A program made the position numbers and the translations under genes. Of a stretch of 64,000 nucleotides of DNA, positions 48,003 to 60,200 are shown piece after piece (position 1 is the first letter of the stretch; each line of letters opens with the position of its first letter). Origin of the DNA: Rhodamnia argentea (Eukaryota; Streptophyta; Magnoliopsida; Myrtales; Myrtaceae); the NCBI RefSeq assembly GCF_020921035.1, contig NC_063155.1:25289294-25353293 (forward strand). The letters are read 5' to 3'. A model generated the notes under the pieces. The model had not been told where the DNA came from, did not search any database, and saw nothing but the letters and a program-made list of their open reading frames with translations.

Positions 48003-49857
48003 TCTTCAGCGGACGTCCTGATCTACACATGCATTCCAACACATAATCTCCTAATTTTAATGACGAATCTTGTCTTCCTTTTTAGCTATGCATTGGCCAC
48101 GTTTGTACGGATATTGCCTTGACTCTTGAATAAGATCAATGAAATCTCATCTTCAAGGACATCATTCGAGGAAGGCTATTCCTCTCGTTCTTCTTCATGA
48201 CGTCGCGTGATCACTTCATGTGCATAGTCCTCTCGGAAAATGAATTGCAAATTCCAGCTAAAGAACACATTTTCCTTCCCAACCATAATGCTGCGATTCC
48301 AACTTACTTGGTTGTGAAAGGGAACGACGACAGCCCGATGTCAAGAACTATACAGAGAAATGATAGCGCTCTGTACCGATCTCTCTTTATCTATGCAGAA
48401 TCATTAGGTTAAGCCCAAGAAAAGAAACGAGAAGAAAAAACCGGACGGTTCAAACTCATTAGCTCAGTGTCAAAAGAGCATTTGTCAATTAGAGAAGCTC
48501 TAAGAGGAGTACTCAGAAGTTGACTCCATTTTTTATGCAGTCATAACTGTATAAAAAATCTGTGTCCAGGGATCAAATTGTGCTGGGGTGTCATATTTGG
48601 GGCATGGAAGACAAGCTTATGGAGGCGGCTTCAACAAAAAAAACGAGAGAACTGAAAATATCTTTGAAATTCTGTTGCACACAAGATGATCAACAATCCA
48701 AGAATACGGTCCGTATGCGGTATTATATAGTTAGTCATGCGTCAACTATCTCGCCTTACACAAAAAAAAAAAATGCATAATTGAGGCCAAACTTGCATAT
48801 CACAAAGGCCTAAATGTAAATGAATCGGCTATGGAGAGAGGTTTCAGCAAGCGGGTAAACCGATGATGACTCCTTGAGCTAATCCCTCATTGTTTTCGTG
48901 CATTAAGCTCCGAAAAAATCAGGTCGTAAAACGGCTCACTACAGCAGTAATTGCAACACTTCTTGCAGTAGATAATGCATCAAGTCAAAGCTGGAGTTCA
49001 CCAGTACAATTTTCCTCCGTAGATCGGACAATGGTCGTCACTAATGATTTCGACCTAGGAATCTAGTTGCATACTTGTCTAAATTCGATTTCGAGGTTGG
49101 CAGCCTCCAAGCATTCTCAACTTCATGAACAGATAGAAGGAGATTACAGATCCCCCAACAAAAAAAAAGATGTACAGATGGAAGTGGACTAAAAAGAAAG
49201 GAAAGTTGCATATAGCAAGGGAAGGATAGATGAAATGGCCTTGCTTAGCATATTAATTCATGCATGTCATCTTTTGGTAGAGAGTCTTAAATAAGTAAAA
49301 GGTCTACCAAAAACATAACCCCATAATCATATCCTGTTCAGCTTCCACCAAGGGGTAAAATATATCCTGTCCAGCGACCTACCCGAGATCAAGAATTGTT
49401 ATAAAACAAGGAATAAAAATGACATATAAACCGGATGAACAACGTTCCTAGTCCTATATAGGATGCACAGTAAACCCTAGAAATGCAACTTCTTGGAGAC
49501 AAGAAGAGAAGGGGATTAAATTGAACACGAGATTCGTCATTCTTAATGTAGAAGCGGCTCGTCGGAACATAAATTTGAAGAAAGTGCATATTCAAAATCA
49601 ATTCTAATAAGAGTATATAGCCAGAAGACATTGCAACCAGATAGTATATAATTGGTGATTGAATGAACAACTTACATTTGCGCAAATTAAAAAGAAAAGG
49701 GAGAGAGTATCCAAGTTCTTGTAAAAGATGGACCACTTTTTATGTCATATAACTATATATATATCCCCTTGAACATGGGTGAGGAAAAAGCAACACCAGT
49801 ACCATAAACAGCTGACTATGCTGAAATGGGGGATGTACAATGCACATCATAATGGGT
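48003..49857. other. Intergenic, no supported gene
   Basis: Open frames under 116 codons without motifs. Poly-A runs near 48638-48646 and 48761-48773. The part near 49740 (TATATATATA) and up to 49857 is 3' flank of the HLH gene. Confidence 0.5.
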
Positions 49858-50148
49858 TTATTTATGACCGTAAATCTTGGAAAGAGCTTGCAAAACATCG
49901 ACTTGAGACCTCAAGTGCAGGATGTAGTCGGCTGTTCTCGAGAGCAGGCGATCCGGCTGCAGCCCTCGGCCTCCTGGGATCAGCTTCTGCAGCTTCTTCA
50001 CCTTCATCAGGACCGTCAAATCACGAGCGATCAATGACGCCGATGGCGGCAGCGGCGGTGCTCGTCTCGCGGGTCTTCGCTTGCGCAACGGCTTGGGCTG
50101 GCTCGAGAACGTTTTGCATCTGGTGGACATTCTCACCTGCAGAGACAA
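49858..50148 (-). CDS. Atypical helix-loop-helix protein, IBH1/IBL1-like
   Basis: 96 codons. The N-terminal half is arginine-rich (PLRKRRPARRAPP). The second half is an HLH: helix 1 MKVKKLQKLIPGGRGLQPDR, then LLSRTADYILHLRSQVDVLQALSKIY. The basic region lacks the His-Glu-Arg set needed for E-box binding, so it should act by dimerising with and blocking DNA-binding bHLH factors, as IBH1, IBL1 and PAR proteins do in brassinosteroid/gibberellin growth control. An upstream CT-rich stretch ending in CTCTGCAG (50137-50144) looks like an intron acceptor in the leader, in which case translation would start at the inner ATG (50130, MSTRCKTF). The subfamily is from memory, hence no symbol. Confidence 0.8.
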   Translation of the reverse strand: MSLQVRMSTRCKTFSSQPKPLRKRRPARRAPPLPPSASLIARDLTVLMKVKKLQKLIPGGRGLQPDRLLSRTADYILHLRSQVDVLQALSKIYGHK

Positions 50149-50316
50149 AAAGAGGGGAGAGGAAAACGCAAAAGAAGGGGGGGGTGTGGAGCGAACGAGA
50201 GATGAGAGAGAGCTTTAAATGTGGAGAAGTCGCGAGGACGGGCCATGTGAGCCGAGCCATGCTGTCTTTTGGCACATCTGAGAGAGTGATCATCGTCGAT
50301 CGCGGAGCTCAATGCC

Positions 50317-50326
50317 CCATATATTA
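50317..50326 (-). promoter_or_regulatory. TATA-like element of the HLH gene
   Basis: TAATATATGG on the minus strand about 170-190 bp before the start codon, leaving room for a spliced or plain leader. Position-based inference. Confidence 0.4.
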
Positions 50327-50329
50327 CTT

Positions 50330-51998
50330 GCTTAGGGTTTATTATTTCTGCTGATATAACTTTGGAAAACTTTGTCGTTTCCTTTTGTAAGGTCATATGA
50401 TATATTTTACCATTTACTATAAGAAAATATTTCTTAGACAATCCTATCAAGAAATGTGTAATCTCAACCGTAGATCCACACATCATTAGCACGTATTTTG
50501 CATAAAGCATTCTATGGTAAAAAATAACTGGCAATATTGCCAATCTAGCAGTTTCTGCTATATACATAGCGGAATATATAATATGAAAATGAAGAAAAAA
50601 ATTTGTATTTTTTTTTGCACTAACTTAAAATATGGCTCGGAATAATGGAATAAACAATTGAATTAATAGTATAAATACATATTATTGTAAACTTGTATCC
50701 TCCCAGTAACACACTTCACTAATGAGATGGCTTTTTAAAACAAAGAAGAAGAAGAAGAAGCAGCATTTGCTCTCGATCTCTTAAGAAAAATCAAGTGTCA
50801 AGTCAACATTCCCTATGTTCCAACCATTCCCTTCACATTAACGTAGTGCCGTGAAACGACGTCGAACCGTTTTCGTCGCGTGGTGGGGCTCGCCGAGGAG
50901 TGCGCACGTGTCTGACAGCTCTCTCGCGCGCCCACGCCAGCCGCTCCTTGCCCCGGGGTTGATGCCATCCGATCTGGCCTCTCCTCGTAATCCCCGAATC
51001 GCGACGGCGGCAAAAGTCGCTCACACTTGTCCAGATGGGGACCCACCAACACATGCCTTGCAGTGGGTGGCGAGAGAGAGAGAGAGAGGAGAAGGCCGTC
51101 CCAGCTCGCAGGGGAATTTAATGAGGCTGGGCTCACGTGTATGGCGCAGGATGGGTGTTGGGCCACAAGTGGCGCCGGTGGGAGATGCGATCCTGCCCGT
51201 CGGTGTTTGCATGATCAAGATCCGCGAAGTTCCGGGCCCACCCATAACTTCCTGGAAGAGCTTCTTAACAGTAGTTGTGTGTTGTTAGCTATATGCCAAG
51301 CTAGAAATACGGTGGAATCTAGACCCAGTGAGTGGGTCAAATCGGATTTGAATCGAGTCAAAATGACCCCCATAGAAATCGTTCAATTTATCATTTTAAC
51401 TCATTTTTATGCAATACAAATACAATGACTCATATTCGATTCGGCTCATATTCTTAAAACACTTTTATATTTTACCCGATCTAGGAACACTCATACCCAA
51501 ACTAAGTTAATGGCATGGGGTAAGTGAATGTGAGTTCGAGTGAGAGCGACGGATAATGAAGGGAGAGTCATAAAGATATGTTGGATCTAAATAAGTTGTG
51601 AATCCAGTCAATGCCCATGTTATTTAGCTTTTACCATTCTAAATCAATTATGATCCATCCATTGAATATAACAAACCCATATAATAGCCTAACCCATTAA
51701 ATATGTATTAATAAATGAATTTATTACCCATTTTGATTAGTTTACTAAAATCTATCAATAGTTGTAATACGCAATATCGTAAAACGTCAACGTACTCTTT
51801 TTCGATGTTCAAAGTCGCTGTAAATTCAAAATTGCCCCAACTTCGATTGAAGTCAATGTCAACGGCATATGAATTTTGTATCTTAAGTGAAACTTAAGGG
51901 AAGAAAATATGATTTCTCCCCCTTAAGGTATGACATAAGGCGACGGACTTAAGAATTTGTTGCTCATGGTAAATCCTACGATAATATTGTGCGGTACT
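50330..51998. other. Intergenic, includes a GC-rich block
   Basis: 50850-51290 is noticeably GC-richer than its surroundings, with frames of 117-145 codons on several frames at once and GA-repeats (51070-51090). No frame shows a recognisable domain, so I do not call a gene. The rest is AT-rich. Confidence 0.45.
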
Positions 51999-53200
51999 CA
52001 TTTTAGTGTCAAAAGCTTTCGTTGGATCACTTAAGTGTCATTTTTTTAAACGATCACTTAAGTACTAATTCTGATTTGCTTGTCTGATGTGGCTTTTTTG
52101 TATTATTAATATCTAAAGATGTGGCCCGCCCGAGATCTAGTGAGTAATAAAAAAAGTTAAAAGTTGAAGAGAATATTAAAAAATTCAAAAAATTCAAACT
52201 TAATTAGATTACAAAATAAAAAAAAAATCAATAAAAAAGGACATGTGTATTAGAAGTCCTAAAACTTCTTATGAAAGTGCAATTGAGTGACTAAACTTAC
52301 AAAAAGTGCAATCAAGTCATACAACTTATCAAAATTGTACATCAAGTCCTTCTATTAACTTTGTCCATTTAGACTAGAGAAAAACGATGATGCGTTTTTA
52401 ATATTTTATCTCTCCTGTGAGACAATGACGTAGCTAAAATAACGTCCTTTTTGTTCAAATTCGATTTTTAATATAAATTTTATTTAAATAAAATTTAAAA
52501 ATAAGCTCAACTTTTTTTTAAAAAATGATTGAGAACCGGTTGGCGAGGGCTTCCACGGCCCTCGCTACCGCCGCTCCACCATTGCCGGCAATGGCCGGTG
52601 AGGGTGTACGGTAGGGTCGCCGAGCCCTAACAAACCTCTTGTACCACAGGCTATAGCTAGTGATGGCCCTCGGCCATACTTGGTCGAAAGCCAACAACCC
52701 TCACCGGATCATGAGGACGGCTGCGACCCCCACCAAGATCTCGGTGAGGGCCTAAAGGCCCTTGCTTGCAATCAGCGGGGGTCGTCGGCCATTAGTCAAG
52801 GCCCGACGACCCCCGTTAGCCATCACCACCCTTGCGGGTGATTGTGGAGGGAAGGGGGGGGGGCGAAGGCTGTGCAAGCCCTCTCCACCTAGTTCTCCAC
52901 TATTTTCTCCTGTTTTTTCTTTTTAGTTATTTTTAAATTTCGTTTATATAATGATTTACTAAGTTTGAATTTTAATTTTTTTTAATTTTATAGCTTATTT
53001 TAAGTTTAGAAGTCAGCGTGAACTGAATTTTAAAAAAAATGTCATGTCATATTAAAAGTTTAATTATAAATGTCACATAATCAATTTGTCCGAAATTTCT
53101 CCCATTTGGCATTTAAGTGGTTTTTTTTTTTTTTTTTTTTTTTTTTTCTGATTTGGTACTTAAATGATTTGGCAAAAACTTTCGACGCTAAAAACTAAGC
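51999..53200. mobile_element. MULE-like element with GC-rich core (probable)
   Basis: The termini are inverted: TTTTAGTGTCAAAAGCTTTC on the left matches TTTTTAGCGTCGAAAGTTTT read inward from the right, followed on both sides by ACTTAAGTG/ATTTAAGTA words. The centre (52535-52870) is GC-rich with repeated GGCGAGGG/CCCTCGC words, and the flanks are AT-rich with a 30-T run at 53119-53148. No transposase. I could not define a target duplication. Confidence 0.5.
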
Positions 53201-54159
53201 ATCGTATACAACTTTTGGTGCTTATGATATTCTTCTCCTATTTATTGGCTTTGGGTATATCAAGCCAACTAAGGTTTTTTTGGTCGAAAAAACTTTCGTC
53301 TGCTCATGGTGTATTTCTTCCGGTGATTGTTGTTGTGGCTGCCGACACAAACATCAGAAAACCGGTGTCTCGTGGTCGAGTTGGATTTCCACGTCCGATG
53401 CCGACTGAACCAAATTTACTCAAACATGAGGGGTGGAGTGGGTTCGATCCTTTAAAAAAGTATGAAAATCAAGTTGACAAAAACCAAAGTCGAGTCACCA
53501 AATCGAGTATTGAAGTCCTCCTTTTGACGGCGTCCCAAGAAGATGAACCGCGCCATAATAGTCCAGCCGAGTACAGAACTCAGAAGGCCATATGAGCTAT
53601 GCCCAATGAAAAAAACCAAGAAAAGAAAATGAAACCAAAGAAAGGAAAAGAACTGCGGAGGCAGCAGGAGTCGACCTAGTGGATCACTACAGAAGGAAGA
53701 AGAAAACAAAGGATGTGGCGGGGACGATCATTGTGATCATGGCAACATGCAAGCTTAAACACTCTGTCATAATATGCACCGAGCGGTCCCCTACCATAAC
53801 CACACACACGTTACTCAGAAACTTCCAGGGTTCGCGAGAGAAGACACAGCTTCAACTTGCAATCCACTCCCATGTGAACTAGAACGATGAATGATAGCGC
53901 TCTCTCTTCTCTCTCCCTCTCTCTTGCGAGCACCCAATATAACCCTCGACATGATCACGTGTGTAAGCACAAGGCGCGATTCGGGCGTAGCGTACTACAT
54001 GTAAAGCTTGAACATTGCAGTGGCAACTAGACTCGCATCATGGTACTGTTGTGATAGCCATATGTCACAAACTAGACATTTGGTGACCTGACTCGACTGA
54101 AGAGATAACCTAGATAATCGGCAAGACTTGAATTGTCTTGTGTTTTTGAGTTTTTCATG
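53201..54159. other. Intergenic, no supported gene
   Basis: A 143-codon plus-strand frame (53164-53595) begins inside the preceding element and has one hydrophobic stretch near its start, but no family resemblance. I treat it as chance. Confidence 0.4.
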
Positions 54160-55510
54160 AGGATTTTGCTATGGTACAGAAAATGTATATTTGTATTCAA
54201 GATATTTCTTGTATTTGATTGGGTAGATAATAATCTTGTATTTAATAGAGAAGACGGTAGTTGGGGAAAGTGAACCTCAATAGTTTGATCAAGGGGAGGT
54301 CAATGGTAGTAATTTGAAGGTCTCGAGCATAAACAGGAGTCCACCCCACTCATTCGTATCACCCAACACTTGAGCAATAGAATTATATTTTTTCCTTGAG
54401 CTTGTCTCTCTGAACACTTTCTCTCTTTCTCTACGAGCTGAGTGGGCTAGTGAGCGACACATCGGGGAAGGCCAAGCTTAGGCGTCCAAGTAAGAGCCAA
54501 AGGAAGCCTAAGTGCCGCACGGTTCGCGATCTCAAGCGTCGGCTCGCGACACTTACCAGTGCGTAGTGCTGTGTGTACCGTATTTGTACCCTCATATAAT
54601 GGTGGCTCGTGCAGCGAGTTAATGCAGTGCGGAAGCAAGTTGGGAGTAGGCCTTGGGGTTGCAGATGATGGCCAGAGGAAAATAAAGAAGAACCCACATG
54701 TGCGTTTGTCCCCGAAGCTAACATGCCATGCATTGCCTCCCCTCTCTCTCTCGTATGTATCTTCTTACGACCCATTAAGGGTTGTGTTACGAAACATCCG
54801 ATGTTATCACTCCATGATATCTTCAACTATCATCAGGTCGCAAAACACCCCTTATGGGCATGTCCATGTTGAGGCTTTATCAAGGAGAACACTTGGGGGG
54901 TTACCCACCCTTAAAGGGGAATGGTTAGGCCAGCTTTGTCCGCCGGGTGGGCTTCCCGGCCCCTTCACCACATGAGCTTGTGGTCCCTCCGATATTGGCT
55001 GCTTGTCCGGTCGCGTTGACGGCCCTTCTTTGAACCCCTCCCAATGTCAACTTCTTGGCCTTCGACGTGGGACGCCAAGCGGGTGCGGTCCAGGTGCGCT
55101 CGCCTGACTATATTCGAGTAAATTCAGGCGAGCAGATGCTCAACCATGTAGTTGGTGCACCTAGAGATACGTCCAGTCGGCCATCTTTTTCTCTCGAGGG
55201 TTTCATGATGGGGTTGCATGGGGGACCCTCGAGCTGGTTTAAGAGCGCAACCCATGCTGGCGCATGTGGTTTGACAACTCATTGATCTTGACCGTTCCGT
55301 AGGTTGAATCGAGCATACAATCCTCTCCGCGGACTGCGTGTTGACTATGTCAACGATAATACAAACCCTGGAAAGGAAAAAAGTACCCGCATTTACAAAA
55401 GCTCATGCATCGTCCCATCGACTCTCTGTAGCAAGGGTGGGCAATTTCAGGGTCGCTCTGGCTTCCACCTGAAACCTACTCGTCAAAACCTGAAAACTAT
55501 CATGTGACAG
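54160..55510. other. Unclassified, possibly retrotransposon-derived region
   Basis: Higher GC than its surroundings with several overlapping frames of 70-138 codons, none recognisable. CT-rich sequence at 54405-54435 followed by GGCTAGTGAGCGACAC, and a TATAATGG near 54594, are reminiscent of LTR leader sequence. No coding domain supports this. Confidence 0.3.
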
Positions 55511-56860
55511 GTTATGGGTCTATTCATACTCCACATGTATCCTTAACTGAATCGTTGCTTCTAATGACCATTATTTTATGCCACAATCTACTAACCACAA
55601 TTTATATTTAGACACAAGAAAAATGTGAAACATTAACAATGTAAATGTCTTAGACATGAATATCGCCAAAAATAGAAACTAAGATTAATGATTCCGGATA
55701 ACACACTCATCATCGAAAGTCATATAATATTGTAGGATCGCGTAAAAGACATAAAATAAGAAAAATATAGGCACTTATTTCAAATTCTGGAACATGAAAC
55801 CTACACGTCGGATCCGGTTCCGCAATTTTCAAAACCTATCCTACAAATCCTAAAACTTGAAACTGGACTGATTTGTCGATTTCATTTTTCGATTCTCGAT
55901 TTTACCTTGAAATCATGCTCACCCCCTTACTCTATCGAGAGCACTCCCACTGCTTTGCTTGCGGGCAGGCTTGAATCCACGAAACGTGGAGGAGGCCCGA
56001 AGAACGTGTGTTCTTTCGGTGGAGACAACGATGTTGTCGAGGCCCATGGGCTCGAGTGATCGTGGACCGGGTGAAGCCGAGAGTGGATGGGACTGATGAT
56101 ACGATGACGCATTGACAGGGCCACCGCTTGTGCTTGTGCTTGATGCCCACGCAACAGGACCCCGCACCAGAATTTTTTTTTTTTTTTGGGTCAAACGCAC
56201 CAGAGTTGTCCGGTAGGGAAAATTCGTTGTCGGAACCCGGAAGTTCGTTATCAAATTTTAAAGTAAGAAAAACATTTTCCTTTTCCATCTTCGGCCACAC
56301 TACCCAACGAGGTAAGGAAACAACCATTTTCTTCCTTGCATGTAATTTTCGAACAAAACATTTTTCGTTGGTAAATATTATAATAATTATGTGACTATTT
56401 TTAATATATTGTAAAATTAACATGTTGTTACGTATTATAAAAAAAATAACAAATAATTAGAAATTATTGTGGGATTCGAATCCACTCTTATAAGAATTTA
56501 TGGCGCACAACATGATGTTTCTCTCTTACGGTCATCCAAAAACTATTATGCTAGCAATATCCAATTCAAATTCAATTCTCGATAATAACTTGATTCACAC
56601 TCCTCTTTCTTTATTAATTTTGCTTCTTTCCACTTTTGCTAGACCCGTTAAACGGGCGAGTTGAATGTTGTTTGGTCGAGTCATAAATGATCACACTCAA
56701 ATCGAACTATTAACCCAACATATATTACTAAAACGCTTTTATATTTAATTCAATTTAGCAACACTAATAAACTATGACAAAGTTATATTTCTAAAATATT
56801 GTGGCCAATTTTTATAAATTTTTTAAAAAATTCAAGATTTTTTATTTTATTTTTATTTTT
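55511..56860. other. Intergenic, no supported gene
   Basis: AT-rich sequence with a GC-richer patch at 55930-56160. A T-run at 56169-56186 is followed by GGGTCAAACG. No gene recognised. Confidence 0.5.
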
Positions 56861-57080
56861 CCTTTTCGTCTTTTTTTTTTTTTCAAAGTACGGCGAGGGG
56901 GTTCTGCGGCCCTCGTCGGTTGCTAGCCCTCACAAATAGCGGGAGGGTTGCGGCCCTTGCTTGCGATCGGCGAGGGTATCTTGGCGACACTCGCCGGACT
57001 CGTCGGGAAAAAAAAGTAAAACAAAGAAAAAAAACAAAAAATAAGAAAAAATAAAAAAATAAGATTTTTTTTTATGACTC
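56861..57080. repeat. GC-rich core between T- and A-tracts
   Basis: T-tract (56870-56882), a core with GCGGCCCTCGTCGG and GCGAGGGTATC (56887-57003), then an A-tract (57006-57072). Same design as the cores at 19120, 32220, 37619 and 52540. It lies only ~150 bp before the ThrRS start codon, so it is in or next to that promoter. Confidence 0.55.
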
Positions 57081-57227
57081 ATTTAAGATAGTAATGTGAC
57101 CTATTTAGATCCATTTAAATGGAAAAGAAATAAAACAAAAATAAAAGTCCAAGAGCTCCTCCAATGGAGAAAAGCCCTAGCAAAAGCACAAAAACCCGCA
57201 TTTCCCCCAAAAAACCAATCCGGCCAT

Positions 57228-60200
57228 ATGCTCTGTGCTAAAACCTTGGGAGGTTTCCGTTTCCGCCGTTGCTCTCTCTCCTCTTTGTCCGATCTCCTCC
57301 TGCCCAGCCACCTCTCTCTCCGCCCCTTCTCCGCCGCCGCCGCCACGCCGGCACCTCCGCCCTCTCCCTCACTGTCAACTTCGGGGCCCACCATGGCAGC
57401 TCACCCGAAGGATGAGAACTACCTGAAACTAGTGATTCCTAAGCGCATCGCTCTCTTCGAGTCCATCAAAGCCCAGCAGCTCTCCCAACGCCAATCCATC
57501 GCCGGTGAACCTATCAAGTATGTTTCCGGTGCTGCTCCGCTTACATGCATCTGCACACGCAGGGATAATGGCGTGGTTTTTGGCAAATCTTCGCTAGGCC
57601 CTAGTTTCGTGAATGCTTTTGTTGAGCGAAGACACATGGCACGCATAATAAACGTATTGTAATTAATGCGGGGTCGTGTATGTGGCCTTGCTTGTATTTG
57701 TGCGTTTATGAATGTTGTGTGGATCATGGGGCGCGGTTTTATTTGATTGTGACAATATGGATTCCTTTTGTTCTTGGATTGAAGGATAACATTACCGAAT
57801 GGGACAGTGAAGGAAGGGAAGAAGTGGGAGACATCTCCTCTGGATGTTGCTAGGGAGATATCCAAGAGCTTGGCAGCGAATGCTTTGATCTCGCAGGTGG
57901 ATGGAGTTCTGTGGGATATGTCGAGACCACTCGAGGGTGATTGCGAACTTAAGATATTCACATTCGATAGCGATGAAGGGCACGACACTTTCTGGCACTC
58001 AAGTGCCCACATTTTGGGCCAGGTTTATGAGCATTCTTATTTATCTCTTTCCACAGTTACTTAAGGCCTTTCTGTTTGTTCTGTACATATATCTGATGGT
58101 GATTTAAATTTACTATGTAGTCCCTTGAAATGGAGTATGGTTGTAAGCTTTGCATTGGGCCCTGCACTACCAGAGGAGAGGTACCTAGGACATCTGCTAC
58201 TTGCACTTTCCTATTGGTTGCTTCATTTTAGCTGTCTCGTAGCTTGTGCATGCCACTCAAAACTTAATGTTAAAGCCCTTATTGTGGGAGACTTCTCTTG
58301 GTTCTAGAATTGAGCTAAGAGACCAAGTTTGGGTTGTGTTTGCCATCAGAATTTGGCCAGACATAACTACATATATTGCTCATGTTCCCATGTTGCCTTG
58401 AATTTTCTCATGCAATTTTATTTGTATCGATAGCTGTAAAATATATAGTGCTGCATGAAGTAAGAGTCAGATATTGGAGATTGTTAAGCTACACTATGTA
58501 TATAAATAGCTTGCACATTTGTGTCATGTGAGTTGCATATCTAAGTGGTCATTAACACGCATATTCAGCATTACATTGGTCTAAGATTTAAAATGATGGA
58601 ATTCAATTTTTTTTCTCACTTTATCATTTTCCTGGGTTAACTATTTTTCCTTTTTAGTAGATTCTATGTATAGACCTTTTAAAGATAGTGAAATGATCAT
58701 GCAGGGATTCTACTATGATGCTTTCTATGGTGACTTGGGCTTGAATGATGACCACTTCAAGCAAATTGAGGCTGGGGCGGGTAAAGCTGTTGCGGTAATA
58801 ATCATCCATCAGATATCTATTATCCTTGTGGTTACTATGTCTTTTTTGTAATCCATTGAAATCTGCTGAGTAGAAAATCAAAAGTCCACAATTATAGTTT
58901 GATAAGTAGCTTCTAAGGAACTTTCACAAGTTCATGCTGCGGATCTATTGATGAATCTTATGTTCATTGAACATTTATTCATCAAGTAAGGTCTCAACAT
59001 CATAATGGATATAAAGGTGGAGGGAGGTTCGTGGCCCTGGTCTTAACACTTCTTAGAGGATTATTGACAAAGCCCTGTCTTACTGAACATTGTCCCCCAT
59101 TTAATAAACCTTTTTAGTAGGATTATGGCCTCATTTTCACCAACTCATGCACTTTTGGGTCCACGGCCAGCCAAGTCGAAGTAATAGAACTTTTTTGCAT
59201 GGATTAAGTGCGGGAAAGGTACTGCAGAAATAAGCTGCCTCTCTGCATTGTAATAATAGAGTAAGTGGTGCTTTGAAACTGGATTTAAGCGAAATCAACA
59301 AGATGCTGTTGATCTACTTTCTTTTGCCCGCTTCATGCCCAATCTCATTATCACTTATCTAGGGACCAGATTTCTTGTAAGCCCTAATCTGTGCAATAAT
59401 GCCCTTGGTACATTGAATGACTATTCTGTTACTTTCTTGATCCAGGAAAAACAGCCATTTGAACGCATTGAGGTGTCTAGGGATCAGGCACTGGACGTGT
59501 TTTCTGATAATCCTTTTAAGGTGAGTAAGCTGACAAATTTCCCTGTTGAATTTTTGTCATCTCTCTTTTCAAGTACTTTTTCTTAGATTTTGCAAAGATG
59601 AAAACCTGACATCAAGTTTCTCTTGCTTTTGCAATCAGGTCGAAATCATTAAGGATTTGCCTGCCGACAAAACAATCACTGTGTACAGGTGTGGTCCCTT
59701 GGTTGATTTGTGTCGAGGGCCTCACATACCGAATACTTCTTTTGTTAAGGCATTTGCCTGTTTGAAGGTGATTGAGCACAAATGGAGATGGTGGTGTCAT
59801 TTTTTGGACCGAGGTGTCATTTGATACTATTGCATGTAAACTGGTTGAAGATTTTCAATTTACTATTCCATTTCAGGCTTCTTCAGCATATTGGAGGGGA
59901 AACAAAGATAGGGAAAGTTTGCAGAGAGTATATGGGATATCTTACCCAGATCAGAAAAGATTGAAGGTAACATTGGTGTTGTTTGTCCTTTGTACTTTCT
60001 GAAACAGTTGGGTTAGGACTTGTGAAATTGAATATTTAGTCCAGTGTCTCCTTTTGAAGTCCAAACTTGTACTAGAATGTGCTCTGCTGTGCAACCATCT
60101 TTACCCAAGTCTTTGTCTCCTTTTGCAGTCCAACTTGTGCTCTCTACTGTGCAACCATCTTTACCCAAGTCTTTATAGAGCGCCAAAGCAATTTTCTTAA

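Noticed and set aside
53164..53595. 143-codon plus-strand frame with a hydrophobic start
   Set aside because: Begins inside the terminal repeat of the MULE-like element; no family resemblance.
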